Both the position numbers and the translations under genes were made by a program. Positions 1-8,692 of a stretch of 64,000 bases of DNA are shown piece after piece. The stretch comes from Phycisphaerae bacterium (lineage in GTDB: Bacteria; Planctomycetota; Phycisphaerae; UBA1845; JAFGLZ01). Under the pieces are notes generated by a model. The model was given only the letters and a program-made list of their open reading frames with translations, did not search any database and was not told the origin of the DNA. The DNA lies in assembly GCA_016927755.1 (NCBI GenBank), contig JAFGLZ010000026.1, positions 1-64,000 of the forward strand, in the 5' to 3' direction. Position 1 is the first letter of the stretch. Each line of letters starts with the position of its first letter.

Positions 1-3000
1 ATTCGGATCGAGCGAGACGGTCCCGCTGCCCTGGATGATTACGTTCAGGGCGTAGTCCAAACACTCGCCACCGTGTATCCATTCCTGAACGTCCATCGGC
101 TCAAAGCCAATTGGCATGCCCATGCCCTCGGAGAGCCCCACAAGACCGTAAGCTCTGTACATTCCGCGCCACGAGACTCGAATCTTACCATCGAAGAACA
201 TCTCGATTTGGAATTTGCGGTAGGCGGTATAGTATTCATCGCTTGCCTTGAAGTCTATGGGGTTCCACCACATCACGACCAGACGGTCATTCGTCTGTCG
301 CCACTGTATGTTCATAGCATTCTCGTATCGCAGATCTGCCCTGTAGGCGGATACGCGCGGCAACCGGAAGTGGTCGGCAAAATTGATCCCACTGGTCGTG
401 TCACTCGCTGCAAACGTTAGGAAGCCCCACCTGCTGATGTAGATTGGGCGCGAGCGAGAACCATAGCTCTGACCATAGAGCCACACCTTATTGACGCCCA
501 GTGAGATACGATGGTACTCCAGATTTCGCATGTCCAGGCAACACCATTCATCGGAATCCGGATCGACAGGTAGCTCTGTGATAGGCTCCGTGCAGGCTGT
601 GTAGAAAGCATTGGACCCGTCCGGTCGGAACAAGATGGAATAGTTCCCGAAGTCGTTCGGATCCTCGACAAACTGAGCGAAGTACCTCTCCCTCTTGACG
701 GAGGCGAAGTGGTAGCATTCCCCTCCGTTGTCTCCCATCGTCACGTTGTTGGCGTCATCAACTACTTCGACCTTGTAGTAGTAGGTCGTGTTCGGTTCGG
801 TGCCGAGAATCTGCACGGCATGCGATGTACCCCGGTAGGGTCCCACCGCAGTCTCTGTAAGCTCGGCGCAGGAAAGGCCCCAATGCACGATGCCGATTGC
901 GGGCTCATCGGTGTCGAAGACGATCGACATGACGTAATCCCCCTCCACGCGGACGCCAACGTTCGTAACCTCGGGGCCCTGGCAGTCAATCTCGGCGCTG
1001 TTCTGAACGTTGGCTGGATTCCCCGAACCGTCGTCGCTGTCCCGATAGGTGACCGTGACCTCATCGCCGTGTCCGACGAGAAGATCCTCCAGAGTGGCCA
1101 TCCCAGCGAAGCGCGCGGTGTTTGCGCCTGTTTCAGTTAGGACGATGCTCTGGCCCGATGGAACGTTCGGTGAGCTTATTGAGACTATCGTCGTCTCGAC
1201 GCTATTGGCGTCAGTGTTGAGATCACAGTCCATCACCGTGATCTCCGCGCTAGCTTGGCAGCCATAGTTCTCTGCATCCAAGAGCACCTCACCTTTGGAG
1301 GAACACCCTTGGTACTCCGGGGTAAATACGGCTGAGTAAGGCTGAGGACCGCAAGGGACGGAGTAGCCAGTCACCCGTATCGTCCAGATCCCTTCCTCGG
1401 GGTCCTGGACAGCAATCTGTTCGATGTTGTTGACGTGATCAGGCTGTGTCTGGACGGGGAAAAGACTAGGATCATTGGGGTCCAGTGTCCAGGGATAGTG
1501 CACGACGCCACTGGGGCTGATCGCCACAAGGTCCAGGTCGTTGACCAGCTCTGGCGTTGTGTTCAGCGCGCCAGGCACGTCATCCCACGCAACCGTCACT
1601 GCCAGAGCATTCGCATCCGCAGGACAGCTAACGTAGTAGAACCTCTCTTGCCCTTGGTCTACGTCATCTTCCAGAAAGCTCTTCGCTCGGAGCGTATCAA
1701 TAGCGGGCTGAAGCCGCGCGTAGCCATAACCGCGAAGGTAATCTGGTCCTGGATGCTCATTAGGCTTGTCTTGCTCGGCATGGTGTGTCAAGAGAGCCTT
1801 GAGAGTCGAGTTGCGGGGCAACGGTGCATTGGGATAAATACCCTTGAAATCCTCCAATATGAGTCCACATAGGCCACACACAAATGCGCAGGCCGACGAG
1901 GTCCCTCCGCCAAGCTCGCCGTAATAATACTGTTCCTGCGGTGTGAATTCGGACCTCCAGAAAGGTCCCCACAGCCCACATGGCTGTACCACATACCAGC
2001 TACAGTCATCGATAAAGGCGCCCCATAATGTTTGGCCAGGTGCGGACAGGTCAGGCTTGACTCGCCCATCGTCGGTCGGTCCCCAACTGGAAATGCCAGT
2101 ATACCAAGTCCACCAGTAGTCCTCAAAGTCCTCCTCGCAGTTATTCCCCACCATCCGGTTAGAAAAGCTAGCTCCCACCGTGATGACGTTCTTCGCAGTC
2201 GCAGGCGGTGGAACTGTACCGAGGTCACCGCACACCCAGGCCGTTCGTTCGTTGCCTGCCGCGAGTATGACTCGCATGGGGTCAAGGGGCTGACCGCCCG
2301 GCTCAAGCTGCATGCCCCCCCGCACAAGAGCATCTAGCAACATCGAGACAACGCTGTAGTCCCCCTCCCACTCGCAGCTATAGCCATTCGCAGCGATTCC
2401 CGGGCCTACGGAGTTGCTGATAACCTCGGCACCCCAGGTGATCGAGTCGACGTAGTCATGCTCGAGATCTCCCGGGTCCGTATAGAACCACTGCTCTCCA
2501 CAGGGCTGGGCAGGTTTCGCAACGTAAGATAGGATTACCGCTTCGGACGCAACACCTCGGAAGTTCTTCAGGTGAGCATTGGGTTCGAGCGGATTCGTGT
2601 TGTAGTTTGGGTCATGAGTGACCGTACCGTTACCAGCAATGATTCCAGCCATGGCGGTGGCGTGCCCATTCGGTTGATACTGGTTGGGATCATAGTCGTC
2701 AAGGTCGGCAAGAACGACGCGCCCCGCCAGGTCAGGATGCTCCGCGTGGACCGGCCCACAATCGTACAACATCACAGTCACCCCATTGCCCTCAAGTCCA
2801 TAGACGCCGAAATTCGGGTCGTTCGGGTCTGATGCAAGCGCTCTTGGCCGCGCTCGAACAGATTTCGCTTCAAGCGCCGGCAGCGCCGGCTCGATCCACT
2901 GGACAGCATCCTCTGCCGCCAGGGCGTCGAGATTAGCCTGAGGAACCCAAACCACGGCCGCGTTGATCGTTCTCATTACGCTCCGGACCACGCCGCCGTG

Positions 3001-3750
3001 ATTGTGTACGACCTCAACCGCCTCGCCATTGATCTGGACGTCCGGGTGAAACAGGACGTACACGACCAAAGCATCCACTTCCCCGTCTGGTTTCGCCTCT
3101 ACTCTCCGATCCATCACCGCGTCCGGGAGGCGATGAGCCTTCGCCGACCTCGGCCCGACTACAAGCTTTCCGTCGGCCACCGGCGCCCTGAATCTCGCGT
3201 GATCGGGAAACTCCCCTCGAAGCAGCATCGGATGCAACTTGTGCTCCCTCTTCACCTGGACGACGCCAATCACACCGGACTCCCTGATCGCCGCTGCAGC
3301 TGCTTGGCCCCGTGCTGGACCCTCTATCTTCGCGAAGTACGAGTTTCCCCCCACATACCTGAGCAACTTCACACCGGATGCATCGAGGGACGCGCGCTTC
3401 TCGGCGGTCGGGATCTCCTCCAACTGCACAACCACATGCCGGCCTGTCTTGCTCGTCAGCGCCTCTCTGAGATCAGCATTCCCCTCGGGTGGGGGAGTCT
3501 CTCTGCCCGATCGCCATCGAATGACCTTTGGACCGCGAGCACATGTGCCCGCCTCCCCGACCACGCCCTGGCCGCCAGGTACCGCCTCCGCTGCAGACGT
3601 GCCCCTGGCGGTCTCGACGTAGCGGTGCCTTTGCATGCCTTCTCTGTCACCCGAGGAGGCAGCAACCCGCGAGCTCAATACAACGGTCCCCACCCCCAGC
3701 ACGCCAGCGACGAGCCCGATCGAAAGCCGACACCCAACGCCAATCCTCAT
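1..3750 (-). CDS. Secreted S8 (subtilisin-like) serine peptidase, C-terminus beyond window
   Basis: An open frame runs without a stop from ATG at 3750 to the left edge, at least 1250 codons; a GGAGG Shine-Dalgarno lies just upstream of the start. The N-terminus reads as a signal peptide (MRIGVG then a hydrophobic stretch ending in VAAS). The S8 catalytic triad is visible: Asp around residue 330 in VMLYDCG, His around 363 in NGHATAMAG, and Ser around 618 in GGGTSSA; the oxyanion-hole Asn sits in ILAAGNE. Behind the catalytic domain are a beta-rich segment (VTVAWDD) and a fibronectin-III-like stretch (VFDTDEPAIGIVHWG). The roughly 330 residues before the first catalytic residue probably form a propeptide or inhibitor domain. 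Established: such enzymes are secreted proteases. Inferred: extracellular protein degradation; the substrate is unknown and the C-terminal sorting signal is not in the window. Confidence 0.92.
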   Translation of the reverse strand, partial: MRIGVGCRLSIGLVAGVLGVGTVVLSSRVAASSGDREGMQRHRYVETARGTSAAEAVPGGQGVVGEAGTCARGPKVIRWRSGRETPPPEGNADLREALTSKTGRHVVVQLEEIPTAEKRASLDASGVKLLRYVGGNSYFAKIEGPARGQAAAAAIRESGVIGVVQVKREHKLHPMLLRGEFPDHARFRAPVADGKLVVGPRSAKAHRLPDAVMDRRVEAKPDGEVDALVVYVLFHPDVQINGEAVEVVHNHGGVVRSVMRTINAAVVWVPQANLDALAAEDAVQWIEPALPALEAKSVRARPRALASDPNDPNFGVYGLEGNGVTVMLYDCGPVHAEHPDLAGRVVLADLDDYDPNQYQPNGHATAMAGIIAGNGTVTHDPNYNTNPLEPNAHLKNFRGVASEAVILSYVAKPAQPCGEQWFYTDPGDLEHDYVDSITWGAEVISNSVGPGIAANGYSCEWEGDYSVVSMLLDALVRGGMQLEPGGQPLDPMRVILAAGNERTAWVCGDLGTVPPPATAKNVITVGASFSNRMVGNNCEEDFEDYWWTWYTGISSWGPTDDGRVKPDLSAPGQTLWGAFIDDCSWYVVQPCGLWGPFWRSEFTPQEQYYYGELGGGTSSACAFVCGLCGLILEDFKGIYPNAPLPRNSTLKALLTHHAEQDKPNEHPGPDYLRGYGYARLQPAIDTLRAKSFLEDDVDQGQERFYYVSCPADANALAVTVAWDDVPGALNTTPELVNDLDLVAISPSGVVHYPWTLDPNDPSLFPVQTQPDHVNNIEQIAVQDPEEGIWTIRVTGYSVPCGPQPYSAVFTPEYQGCSSKGEVLLDAENYGCQASAEITVMDCDLNTDANSVETTIVSISSPNVPSGQSIVLTETGANTARFAGMATLEDLLVGHGDEVTVTYRDSDDGSGNPANVQNSAEIDCQGPEVTNVGVRVEGDYVMSIVFDTDEPAIGIVHWGLSCAELTETAVGPYRGTSHAVQILGTEPNTTYYYKVEVVDDANNVTMGDNGGECYHFASVKRERYFAQFVEDPNDFGNYSILFRPDGSNAFYTACTEPITELPVDPDSDEWCCLDMRNLEYHRISLGVNKVWLYGQSYGSRSRPIYISRWGFLTFAASDTTSGINFADHFRLPRVSAYRADLRYENAMNIQWRQTNDRLVVMWWNPIDFKASDEYYTAYRKFQIEMFFDGKIRVSWRGMYRAYGLVGLSEGMGMPIGFEPMDVQEWIHGGECLDYALNVIIQGSGTVSLDPN

Positions 3751-4589
3751 GGCCTGCCTCCTCGTCGTCCCTCACGGACGTTGACCTGCCCAGACCCTCC
3801 GCATCGCCGACTACACGGCGCGCACCCTCTCCGCCCGGGTGCGCGCGGCATCACGGCAAAGCGCAATGGCCACACAACGCCCCGTGCGCACCACCCACCC
3901 CAGACTCTCACCCAAGGGGTGAAGCCCTGAAGCGAGTTACGAGTTGTCCTCTGATTGCGGAATCCTGCCTCGCTGGGTCAGACTGTGACTAAACCCAGCA
4001 CTTGATCAAGGCATTCTCCGCCTCCTGCGTCTAGAACTGCGTAATAGCGAACGTGCTTTGGCGGAACTTCATCTGCCGATATTATGGGACATCATTACGC
4101 CGATGACAAGTCCGCCCCGAGAATTCTGACGAGAAAAAAACATGAGCCGCAATGGATTAGATCCTGCGGCATTCTTGCGTGCGGGGCTTAGGCCTCTGAG
4201 AAATAGTGCCTTATCATCAATACCTGACAGGCGCGATATGGAATAGTCGTTTGCGGTGTCTATCTCGCGGTGACAAACTGCCCCTGAAACATGGCACCCA
4301 TTCGGTTGAACCGGCAAAGACGGGAGGAACGCCGGTAACGGGCCGCAGTTGCAGCTACGGTCGCGTCCGGGCCAGAAGACCGAGTATGGAGGGCACAGGA
4401 GCAACAGTCCTTCCGCGCGGATGGCTGCTTCTCCCCTAATCGCTAAGGATGAACCGTAGCTACATGACCTTTGCCCTTTCGGCCAGTGGGTTGCCGCGTC
4501 CCCGGAAGGACGGATCCCTCGCTGCAGATGTTGTCACTACAGCGCCGACAGCACGGGCGACGGCTCACGCACGGGTGCAGCCGCAACAT
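3751..4589. other. Intergenic stretch without a convincing gene
   Basis: Between the peptidase start and the decayed element fragment I see only short open frames with unlikely residue composition. The peptidase Shine-Dalgarno sits at the left edge of the stretch. A structured-looking segment around 4290-4390 has an ACCGGC/GCCGGT inverted repeat, but I could not match it to a known riboswitch. The absence of genes next to a tRNA and element remnants suggests eroded, once-mobile DNA. Confidence 0.5.
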
Positions 4590-4830
4590 CCCCTTCCGGA
4601 CCTTGCCGTCTGAGACTGTGGATGCGGATTAGGAGGCATTCGGCGCCTTGGCTAAGGCGGGAGGTGCCGGGTGTATCATCCGGTCGACTTGCACGTATTC
4701 CGACGCCGATGGTCCTTGCACCGAGTACTTCCTCGTGCGCGAGGACTATGCCTCAGACGCATGCCGAAGATCAGCAGATTGCGGGGGACTCGTCGGACGA
4801 ATGGCTCGACTGGGCTGAGTGGCAGACAAG
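4590..4830 (+). pseudogene. Degenerate fragment of the element-encoded hypothetical protein found at 11511-12494
   Basis: Translating from about 4598 gives FRTLPSETVDAD, then a TAG stop, then EAFGALAKAG, IIRSTCTYSDADGPCTEYF and LVREDYASD. This matches the intact protein at 11511-12494 (FRSLPPETTDAD, W, AAFSALAKAG, IIRVTCMYADADGPCTEYF, LVRGDYAPD) nearly residue for residue. The TAG replaces the Trp codon TGG. Weaker similarity continues to WLDWAEW, against VRWAEY in the intact copy. It has no start codon or C-terminal half and lies on the opposite strand from the intact copy. I read it as the remnant of a second, older element of the same family near tRNA-Gly. Confidence 0.85.
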
Positions 4831-5173
4831 GATGATTCGCCCATAGGGATGACGAGGCCCGAAGCTACGTGGAGGCGATCCTGCCGCCACGACTATTGCT
4901 GGTGAGCTCAGGAGTCTCTCCCCATTCGTGCGCTCATCTTTGGGAAGGCTGAGATTCGACGCGCGACCTCTCAGCCGGTCCAGGAGTCCTTCGGGGTCGT
5001 CATCTGCCAGGGATGACGTTGACAGTGATTCTGATGCCTTCGCAACAGCACGGGATCGGCTCCTGTCTAGCATGCTATCTCTCCCCAACGAAGGCGCAGG
5101 CATCTGAGCTGGCCGGCTGGCGACAAGATGGCCACGATAGGACGAGTTGGGACGATTCTGGCACTAAGGGTTG
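4831..5173. other. Intergenic stretch upstream of the tRNA, no gene seen
   Basis: Frames here are short or arginine/serine-rich. One forward frame ends SDAFATARDRLLSSML and LSLPNEGAGI before a stop near 5108, and could be another eroded fragment, but nothing in the window matches it. Confidence 0.4.
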
Positions 5174-5201
5174 TTGCAGGTCGCGGGCGTTGGGGTATAC
5201 T
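5174..5201 (+). promoter_or_regulatory. Sigma-70-type promoter of tRNA-Gly
   Basis: TTGCAG (5174-5179) and TATACT (5196-5201) are separated by 16 bases. They lie 12 bases ahead of the mature tRNA 5' end, as expected for a tRNA promoter. Read by eye only. Confidence 0.6.
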
Positions 5202-5213
5202 GTCATGAGACTT

Positions 5214-5285
<72 letters not shown>

Positions 5286-5297
5286 ATCTCGATCCGA

Positions 5298-5331
5298 ACG
5301 CCTCGCGTTGCCATCAGGTGACACGAGGCGT
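5298..5331 (+). terminator. Hairpin after tRNA-Gly, weak terminator candidate
   Basis: ACGCCTCG (5298-5305) and CGAGGCGT (5324-5331) form an 8-bp inverted repeat 13 bases after the tRNA. The loop is long (18 bases) and only a short mixed tract (CTTAGTT) follows, so it is a weak intrinsic terminator or simply a processing structure. Confidence 0.4.
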
Positions 5332-5498
5332 CTTAGTTGGCCAACGTCAAAGCGTTGTGGCGCGCCCCGCGCACCGCGTCGTGTGACCATCCTTCCCCGG
5401 TTTTGCCAGGACTTGTCCCCGTTTGACTCCCCGGGCCTGGGTTCCGTGCAAGCGCTCGTACCAGCGCTCGAAATCACGTGCAAGGATTCGTACAAGGA

Positions 5499-5745
5499 TT
5501 CAGGCGGGATCGGCCGCCTTGACCGGGCGCTCAGGCGTGTCGAAGGACGGCAGCGCGTCGACGGCGGCGCCGACGTCCAGCAGCGGGGTCGGCGATGCTC
5601 ATCCCGAGGCCCAAGGAGGAGGGCCGGAGTGCTACCACCGGGTCCTTCCGCAAGGGGACCTGCGCCCCTCGCTCGGACTTCTCGTGCTTGGCCAGCGGCT
5701 TGGCATCGGGGAGGCGAGCTGTCGAGTCCGAGTTGCCCCGTGGGG
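5499..5745 (-). pseudogene. Truncated, internally deleted tyrosine integrase remnant
   Basis: Bases 5499-5625 align with 6254-6385, the C-terminal end of the intact integrase at 6255-7751, with few changes at first and more further in. Bases 5640-5740 align with about 6660-6766 of the same gene. The roughly 275 bases between, which encode the HxxR box and its surroundings, are missing. The orientation matches the intact copy. The unit tRNA-Gly, remnant, antitoxin gene, intact integrase suggests two successive or tandem integrations followed by decay of the first copy. The 3' ends of the two copies are about 755 bases apart in direct repeat. Confidence 0.9.
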
Positions 5746-5777
5746 AATCCTCGTGCTATAATTCTTACCAGTAAGAA
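5733..5777 (+). promoter_or_regulatory. Promoter and perfect palindromic operator of the AbrB-type gene
   Basis: TTGCCC (5733-5738) and TATAAT (5757-5762) are 18 bases apart. Overlapping the last base of the -10 box is a perfect inverted repeat, TTCTTAC-CA-GTAAGAA (5762-5777). SpoVT/AbrB and MazE-type antitoxins generally repress their own operon by binding palindromes at the promoter, so this is the likely autoregulatory site. The promoter's -35 lies inside the integrase remnant. Confidence 0.75.
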
Positions 5778-5806
5778 CACGAGCCACGGGCCAGAGAGGC
5801 GTTGCC

Positions 5807-6070
5807 ATGAAATCTGTCGCTACCACGCGGATGTCGTCCAAGGGGCAAGTGGTCATCCCAGAGAGTATCCGAGAGGATCTCGGTCTTCAGCCGGGTGACC
5901 AGTTCGTGGTCGTGGGGCAAGGCGACGTGGTCATTCTCAAGACGCTGGCCGCTCCTGATACCCGCGAATACGACAACCTGGTTCGCAAAGCGAGACAGGA
6001 CGCCCGAAAGGCCGGGCTCACGAAGGCCCATGTTCGCAACGCGGTCCGACGTGCACGGCGGAAGTCATGA
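5807..6070 (+). CDS. SpoVT/AbrB-type antitoxin, apparently orphan
   Basis: This 87-residue protein carries a swapped-hairpin AbrB domain at residues 5-45 (TTRMSSKGQVVIPESIREDL and LQPGDQFVVV) followed by a basic tail, the usual size and layout of a VapB/MazE-like antitoxin. Such genes are normally followed within a few bases by a PIN-type toxin. Here an ATGA overlaps the stop, but the frame closes after 13 codons. In another frame the bases read ILLPRQRTV then stop, which recalls the ILLDTN start of PIN toxins. The toxin therefore looks lost or cut off by element insertion. The operator palindrome ahead of the gene is intact, so it may survive as a regulator. AbrB fold: confident. Toxin loss: inference. 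Confidence 0.88.
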   Translation: MKSVATTRMSSKGQVVIPESIREDLGLQPGDQFVVVGQGDVVILKTLAAPDTREYDNLVRKARQDARKAGLTKAHVRNAVRRARRKS

Positions 6071-6254
6071 GATCCTACTCCCCCGCCAGCGAACTGTCTG
6101 ACGTCTGACCCAAGCCTTCGCTCAGGGCACGCTTCCGCTGCCCCCCTCGGAGCAGCAGAACGGAACGTCGCCCTTCTGACTTAACGTAGGCCCCTTCGAG
6201 ATCTTACCTCAGGTTCCCGCGAAGCCTCCTCCGTGGAAGTACTAGCGCAACGAT

Positions 6255-7751
6255 TCAGGCGGGATCGGCCGCCTTGACAGGGCGCTCAGGCGTGTCGAAG
6301 GACGGCAGCGCGTCGACGGCGGCGCCGACGTCCAGGAGGACCGGGTCGGTGTAGATGTTCATCGTGAGATCCAGGGAGGAGTGCCGCATCGCGGCCATGG
6401 CGACGCGCGGGGCGACGCCGGCCTTGCTGAGGTGGGTGCCGAAGGTGTGACGCAGGGCATGTAGGTCGACGGTTCTGCCACGCTCGTCCTTCTTGGCGAT
6501 CCCGGCCGTTGCGAGGTCGCGGTCGAAGATCTTGAGCAGGTCGCGGGGGACGTTGAACAAGGGCGCTCCTGCGGGGAGCCGCATCGGCATCGCCTTGCCC
6601 TTGCATCGCGTCTTCTTCTGCTCTCGGAGTAGGCGCTTGGCCAGGAAGGCCTGCAGCTCGGTCACCAGATCTCTCCGCAAGGGGATCTGGGCCCCTCGCC
6701 CGGACTTCTCGTGCTTGGCCAGCAGTTCGGCGTAGGGGCGGGGGCCATCGAGTGCGAGCTGCCCTGCCGTCAGGCTGGCCAGCTCGCCCTTGCGCAGGCC
6801 GGTCAGGATCATCGTCTTGTAGATCAGCCGACGTTCCTGGCCGAGTAGCTCCAGCTCGGCGAGACGATCGGGCTCGTCCTTCAGGAGTCCCCTGCCACGC
6901 CGGTAGGCGTTCTCAAGCGTCTCGAACGTCAGCTCGGCCTTGGACCACGTACTCCGGCCTTTGCACTGCTTCTTGGGCTTCGGCGTGCTCCCTCGGCCGA
7001 GCTCGGCCACGGGGCGACGTCGCGCGGCCTCGAGCAACCGGCCAATCTCGTCCTCCGTCAGGGCCCGACGCGTCCTGCGACGGTCCACGTGCTCGTCCGC
7101 GCTGCACAGCTTCGCCAGCGGGTTCACCGGCAGCCGGTCGGCCTCGACGCACCAGTTGCAGAAGCTCACGATGGCCGCGCGATACATGTTCCGCGTCCGC
7201 GCTCCCATCTGGGCCGCCTCTTGCCGGTTCATCCATTTCTCCATGGCGCCGCGGTCGACGTCCCTCAGGAGCCGGAACCGGCAGTCCGCCACGATCCTCT
7301 CGAGTTGCCGCTCGACGTTCTCTCGGTGCGCGGCCGACACCTTCCGGCCGCGGACCGTCTTGGCCCTGAGGTGCTCCAGATAGTCGGCCACGTGCGAGCG
7401 GATCGGTCGATCGGCATGGTTCGCCTGACGGTCCTGGGCCGGTGTGATGATGCCCGCCTTCATGTGCTCGACGCGCTTGAGGATGTCCGCGAGCACATGC
7501 CGGGCGGCCTGCTCGTCCTTGCAGCCGGTGGACTCGAATTGCTCCACCCCGTCGGCGTCGCGATAGCGGGCGATGTAGGTGGGGCTCTGGCGGACGATCT
7601 TCACTTCGCCGCGCCTGCCCGTGGTGATCTCGTCGTACTTCCGTCGGCCTCGCCGGTCGAACCACATGGCCATCTTCCTGCCGCGTCGCTCGACGATCTC
7701 CACGTGCTTCGGCAGGGGCTGCGTGTACGTCTTTCGGAAGACGTTCGCCAT
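6255..7751 (-). CDS. int: Tyrosine site-specific integrase
   Basis: A 498-residue phage-type integrase. The N-terminal part (residues 1-120) has a basic arm-binding region, then a core-binding SAM-like domain (about 120-225), then the catalytic domain. Active-site residues are visible: Arg in LTGLRKGELASL, the HxxR box in DLHALRHTFGTHLSKAGV, His in MRHSSLDLT, and the nucleophile Tyr in NIYTDP. It is longer than a lambda-type integrase because of an insert around residues 250-300 (GRGSTPKPKKQ onwards). It is transcribed away from the replication genes and separated from them by the iteron region. The start is the ATG at 7751. A decayed second copy lies at 5499-5745. Role: integration and, with the Xis-like protein, excision of the element. 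Confidence 0.96.
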   Translation of the reverse strand: MANVFRKTYTQPLPKHVEIVERRGRKMAMWFDRRGRRKYDEITTGRRGEVKIVRQSPTYIARYRDADGVEQFESTGCKDEQAARHVLADILKRVEHMKAGIITPAQDRQANHADRPIRSHVADYLEHLRAKTVRGRKVSAAHRENVERQLERIVADCRFRLLRDVDRGAMEKWMNRQEAAQMGARTRNMYRAAIVSFCNWCVEADRLPVNPLAKLCSADEHVDRRRTRRALTEDEIGRLLEAARRRPVAELGRGSTPKPKKQCKGRSTWSKAELTFETLENAYRRGRGLLKDEPDRLAELELLGQERRLIYKTMILTGLRKGELASLTAGQLALDGPRPYAELLAKHEKSGRGAQIPLRRDLVTELQAFLAKRLLREQKKTRCKGKAMPMRLPAGAPLFNVPRDLLKIFDRDLATAGIAKKDERGRTVDLHALRHTFGTHLSKAGVAPRVAMAAMRHSSLDLTMNIYTDPVLLDVGAAVDALPSFDTPERPVKAADPA

Positions 7752-8143
7752 TCGAATCCCTTCTTTGATCCGAGCCGGGTCCGCCGGTCCGGGGTTCCCA
7801 TCCTTGGGACACTGAGCGGCGTGTGGCCGCCCACATCAAGGGCTTTCTCGGCGGAAATCCTCGCCGGAAACGCCGCCGGGGCCGCAGAGACGATCTGGCC
7901 CGAAAGGCCCGTTTGGGGGCAATTCCGGGCGTGCGGCTCGACGTCGCCCACCAGGCGGCCACAGGGGCCACGTGTGGAACGGTGGGGCAACGATGGCCGT
8001 CCTGGCGTGCGGGATCAGAAAACGGCGCGTCTGCAAGCAACTCTGTGTGGTGACGCGACCGTTCCCGCCGCCATCAAGAGAATTCATGCCGGGAAGTACC
8101 TATTCGAAATCGCCCAAAGGGGGCACGTTTGGCCCTGCCCCAG
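7752..8143. other. Gene-free region upstream of integrase
   Basis: About 390 bases contain no credible gene; the open frames are arginine/proline-rich and antiparallel to each other. The region should contain the integrase promoter, and it leads directly into the repeat cluster at 8144-8291. Confidence 0.5.
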
Positions 8144-8291
8144 AAAACTACCGTACCTTTGGCTGAGCCCCATCTTCCGTCCAAAGGTACGGTAGTTGGA
8201 TTTCGCGTATTTCCCTTGTATCTAGCAAAGGTACGGAAGTTTCTTCAAAGGTACGGTAGTTTCTCATGGCAGGCCTCCTTCCGTACCTTTG
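8144..8291. repeat. Cluster of five iteron-like repeats, core CAAAGGTACGG
   Basis: The 11-base core CAAAGGTACGG recurs five times in 148 bases. Three copies are direct (8182-8192, 8226-8236, 8246-8256) and two inverted (about 8151-8161 and 8281-8291). Most extend to CAAAGGTACGG(T/A)AGTT. The last lies inside the 3' end of the zinc-ribbon gene. Short direct repeats beside a RepA-like AAA/PrimPol gene are typical of replication origins of plasmids and integrative elements. They could instead be binding sites for one of the element's HTH proteins at the integrase promoter. Confidence 0.85.
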
Positions 8292-8692
8292 TGCCCACCT
8301 TTGGGGGGACCTCGCCCGCCGCCAGATAGACCGTTACGGCTAGCGGTTCTCCTGATTTCTGGGGAAGCGGTAGCCGTAGCGCGGTAGGCTGGTTGTCGAC
8401 AGGCGTTCGAACAGAACTTGGCATCGGCCCTTCGCCCTCGGAATGCCCTGCTGAACCTCCCGCAAGATCGCCACTGCTGGCGGCGCGCCTGCGCTCGGGC
8501 TTTGCGACGGCGTCTCGCCCCCTCGCAGGCACATCCATCACAGCACCACCTCGCGGTCGGTACCTTCGCGCAGGAGGTTCCTCCGCGAGCCCGGCATGTG
8601 TGACGATACGGAGCAACTCCGTATCCCGGTTCGTGGTGTTTGGTGGCTCGTGCCTGGAGCGACAGATCATCGATTCTTCGGGAATCAGTCAT
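8264..8692 (-). CDS. Small zinc-ribbon protein of the element
   Basis: 142 residues, very arginine-rich. It has paired cysteines near residues 48-55 (ARWCCDGCACEGARRRR) and a C-terminal DAKFCSNACRQPAYR, the FCSxxCRQxAYR signature of a small zinc-ribbon family found in mobile elements. Its ATG overlaps the end of the replication gene by 8 bases, indicating translational coupling. Probably binds DNA or nucleic acid; no catalytic residues are recognisable. The overlapping frame at 8245-8670 lacks any motif and is rejected in its favour. Confidence 0.7.
   Translation of the reverse strand: MTDSRRIDDLSLQARATKHHEPGYGVAPYRHTCRARGGTSCAKVPTARWCCDGCACEGARRRRKARAQARRQQWRSCGRFSRAFRGRRADAKFCSNACRQPAYRATATASPEIRRTASRNGLSGGGRGPPKGGHKGTEGGLP

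Noticed and set aside
4290-4390. A riboswitch-like segment (GGCAAAG, GCCAGAAGACC, ACCGGC/GCCGGT)
   Set aside because: I tried c-di-GMP-I and cobalamin consensus patterns. Only isolated motifs fit, the paired elements are not in the right order, and no gene follows on that strand for 1.4 kb.
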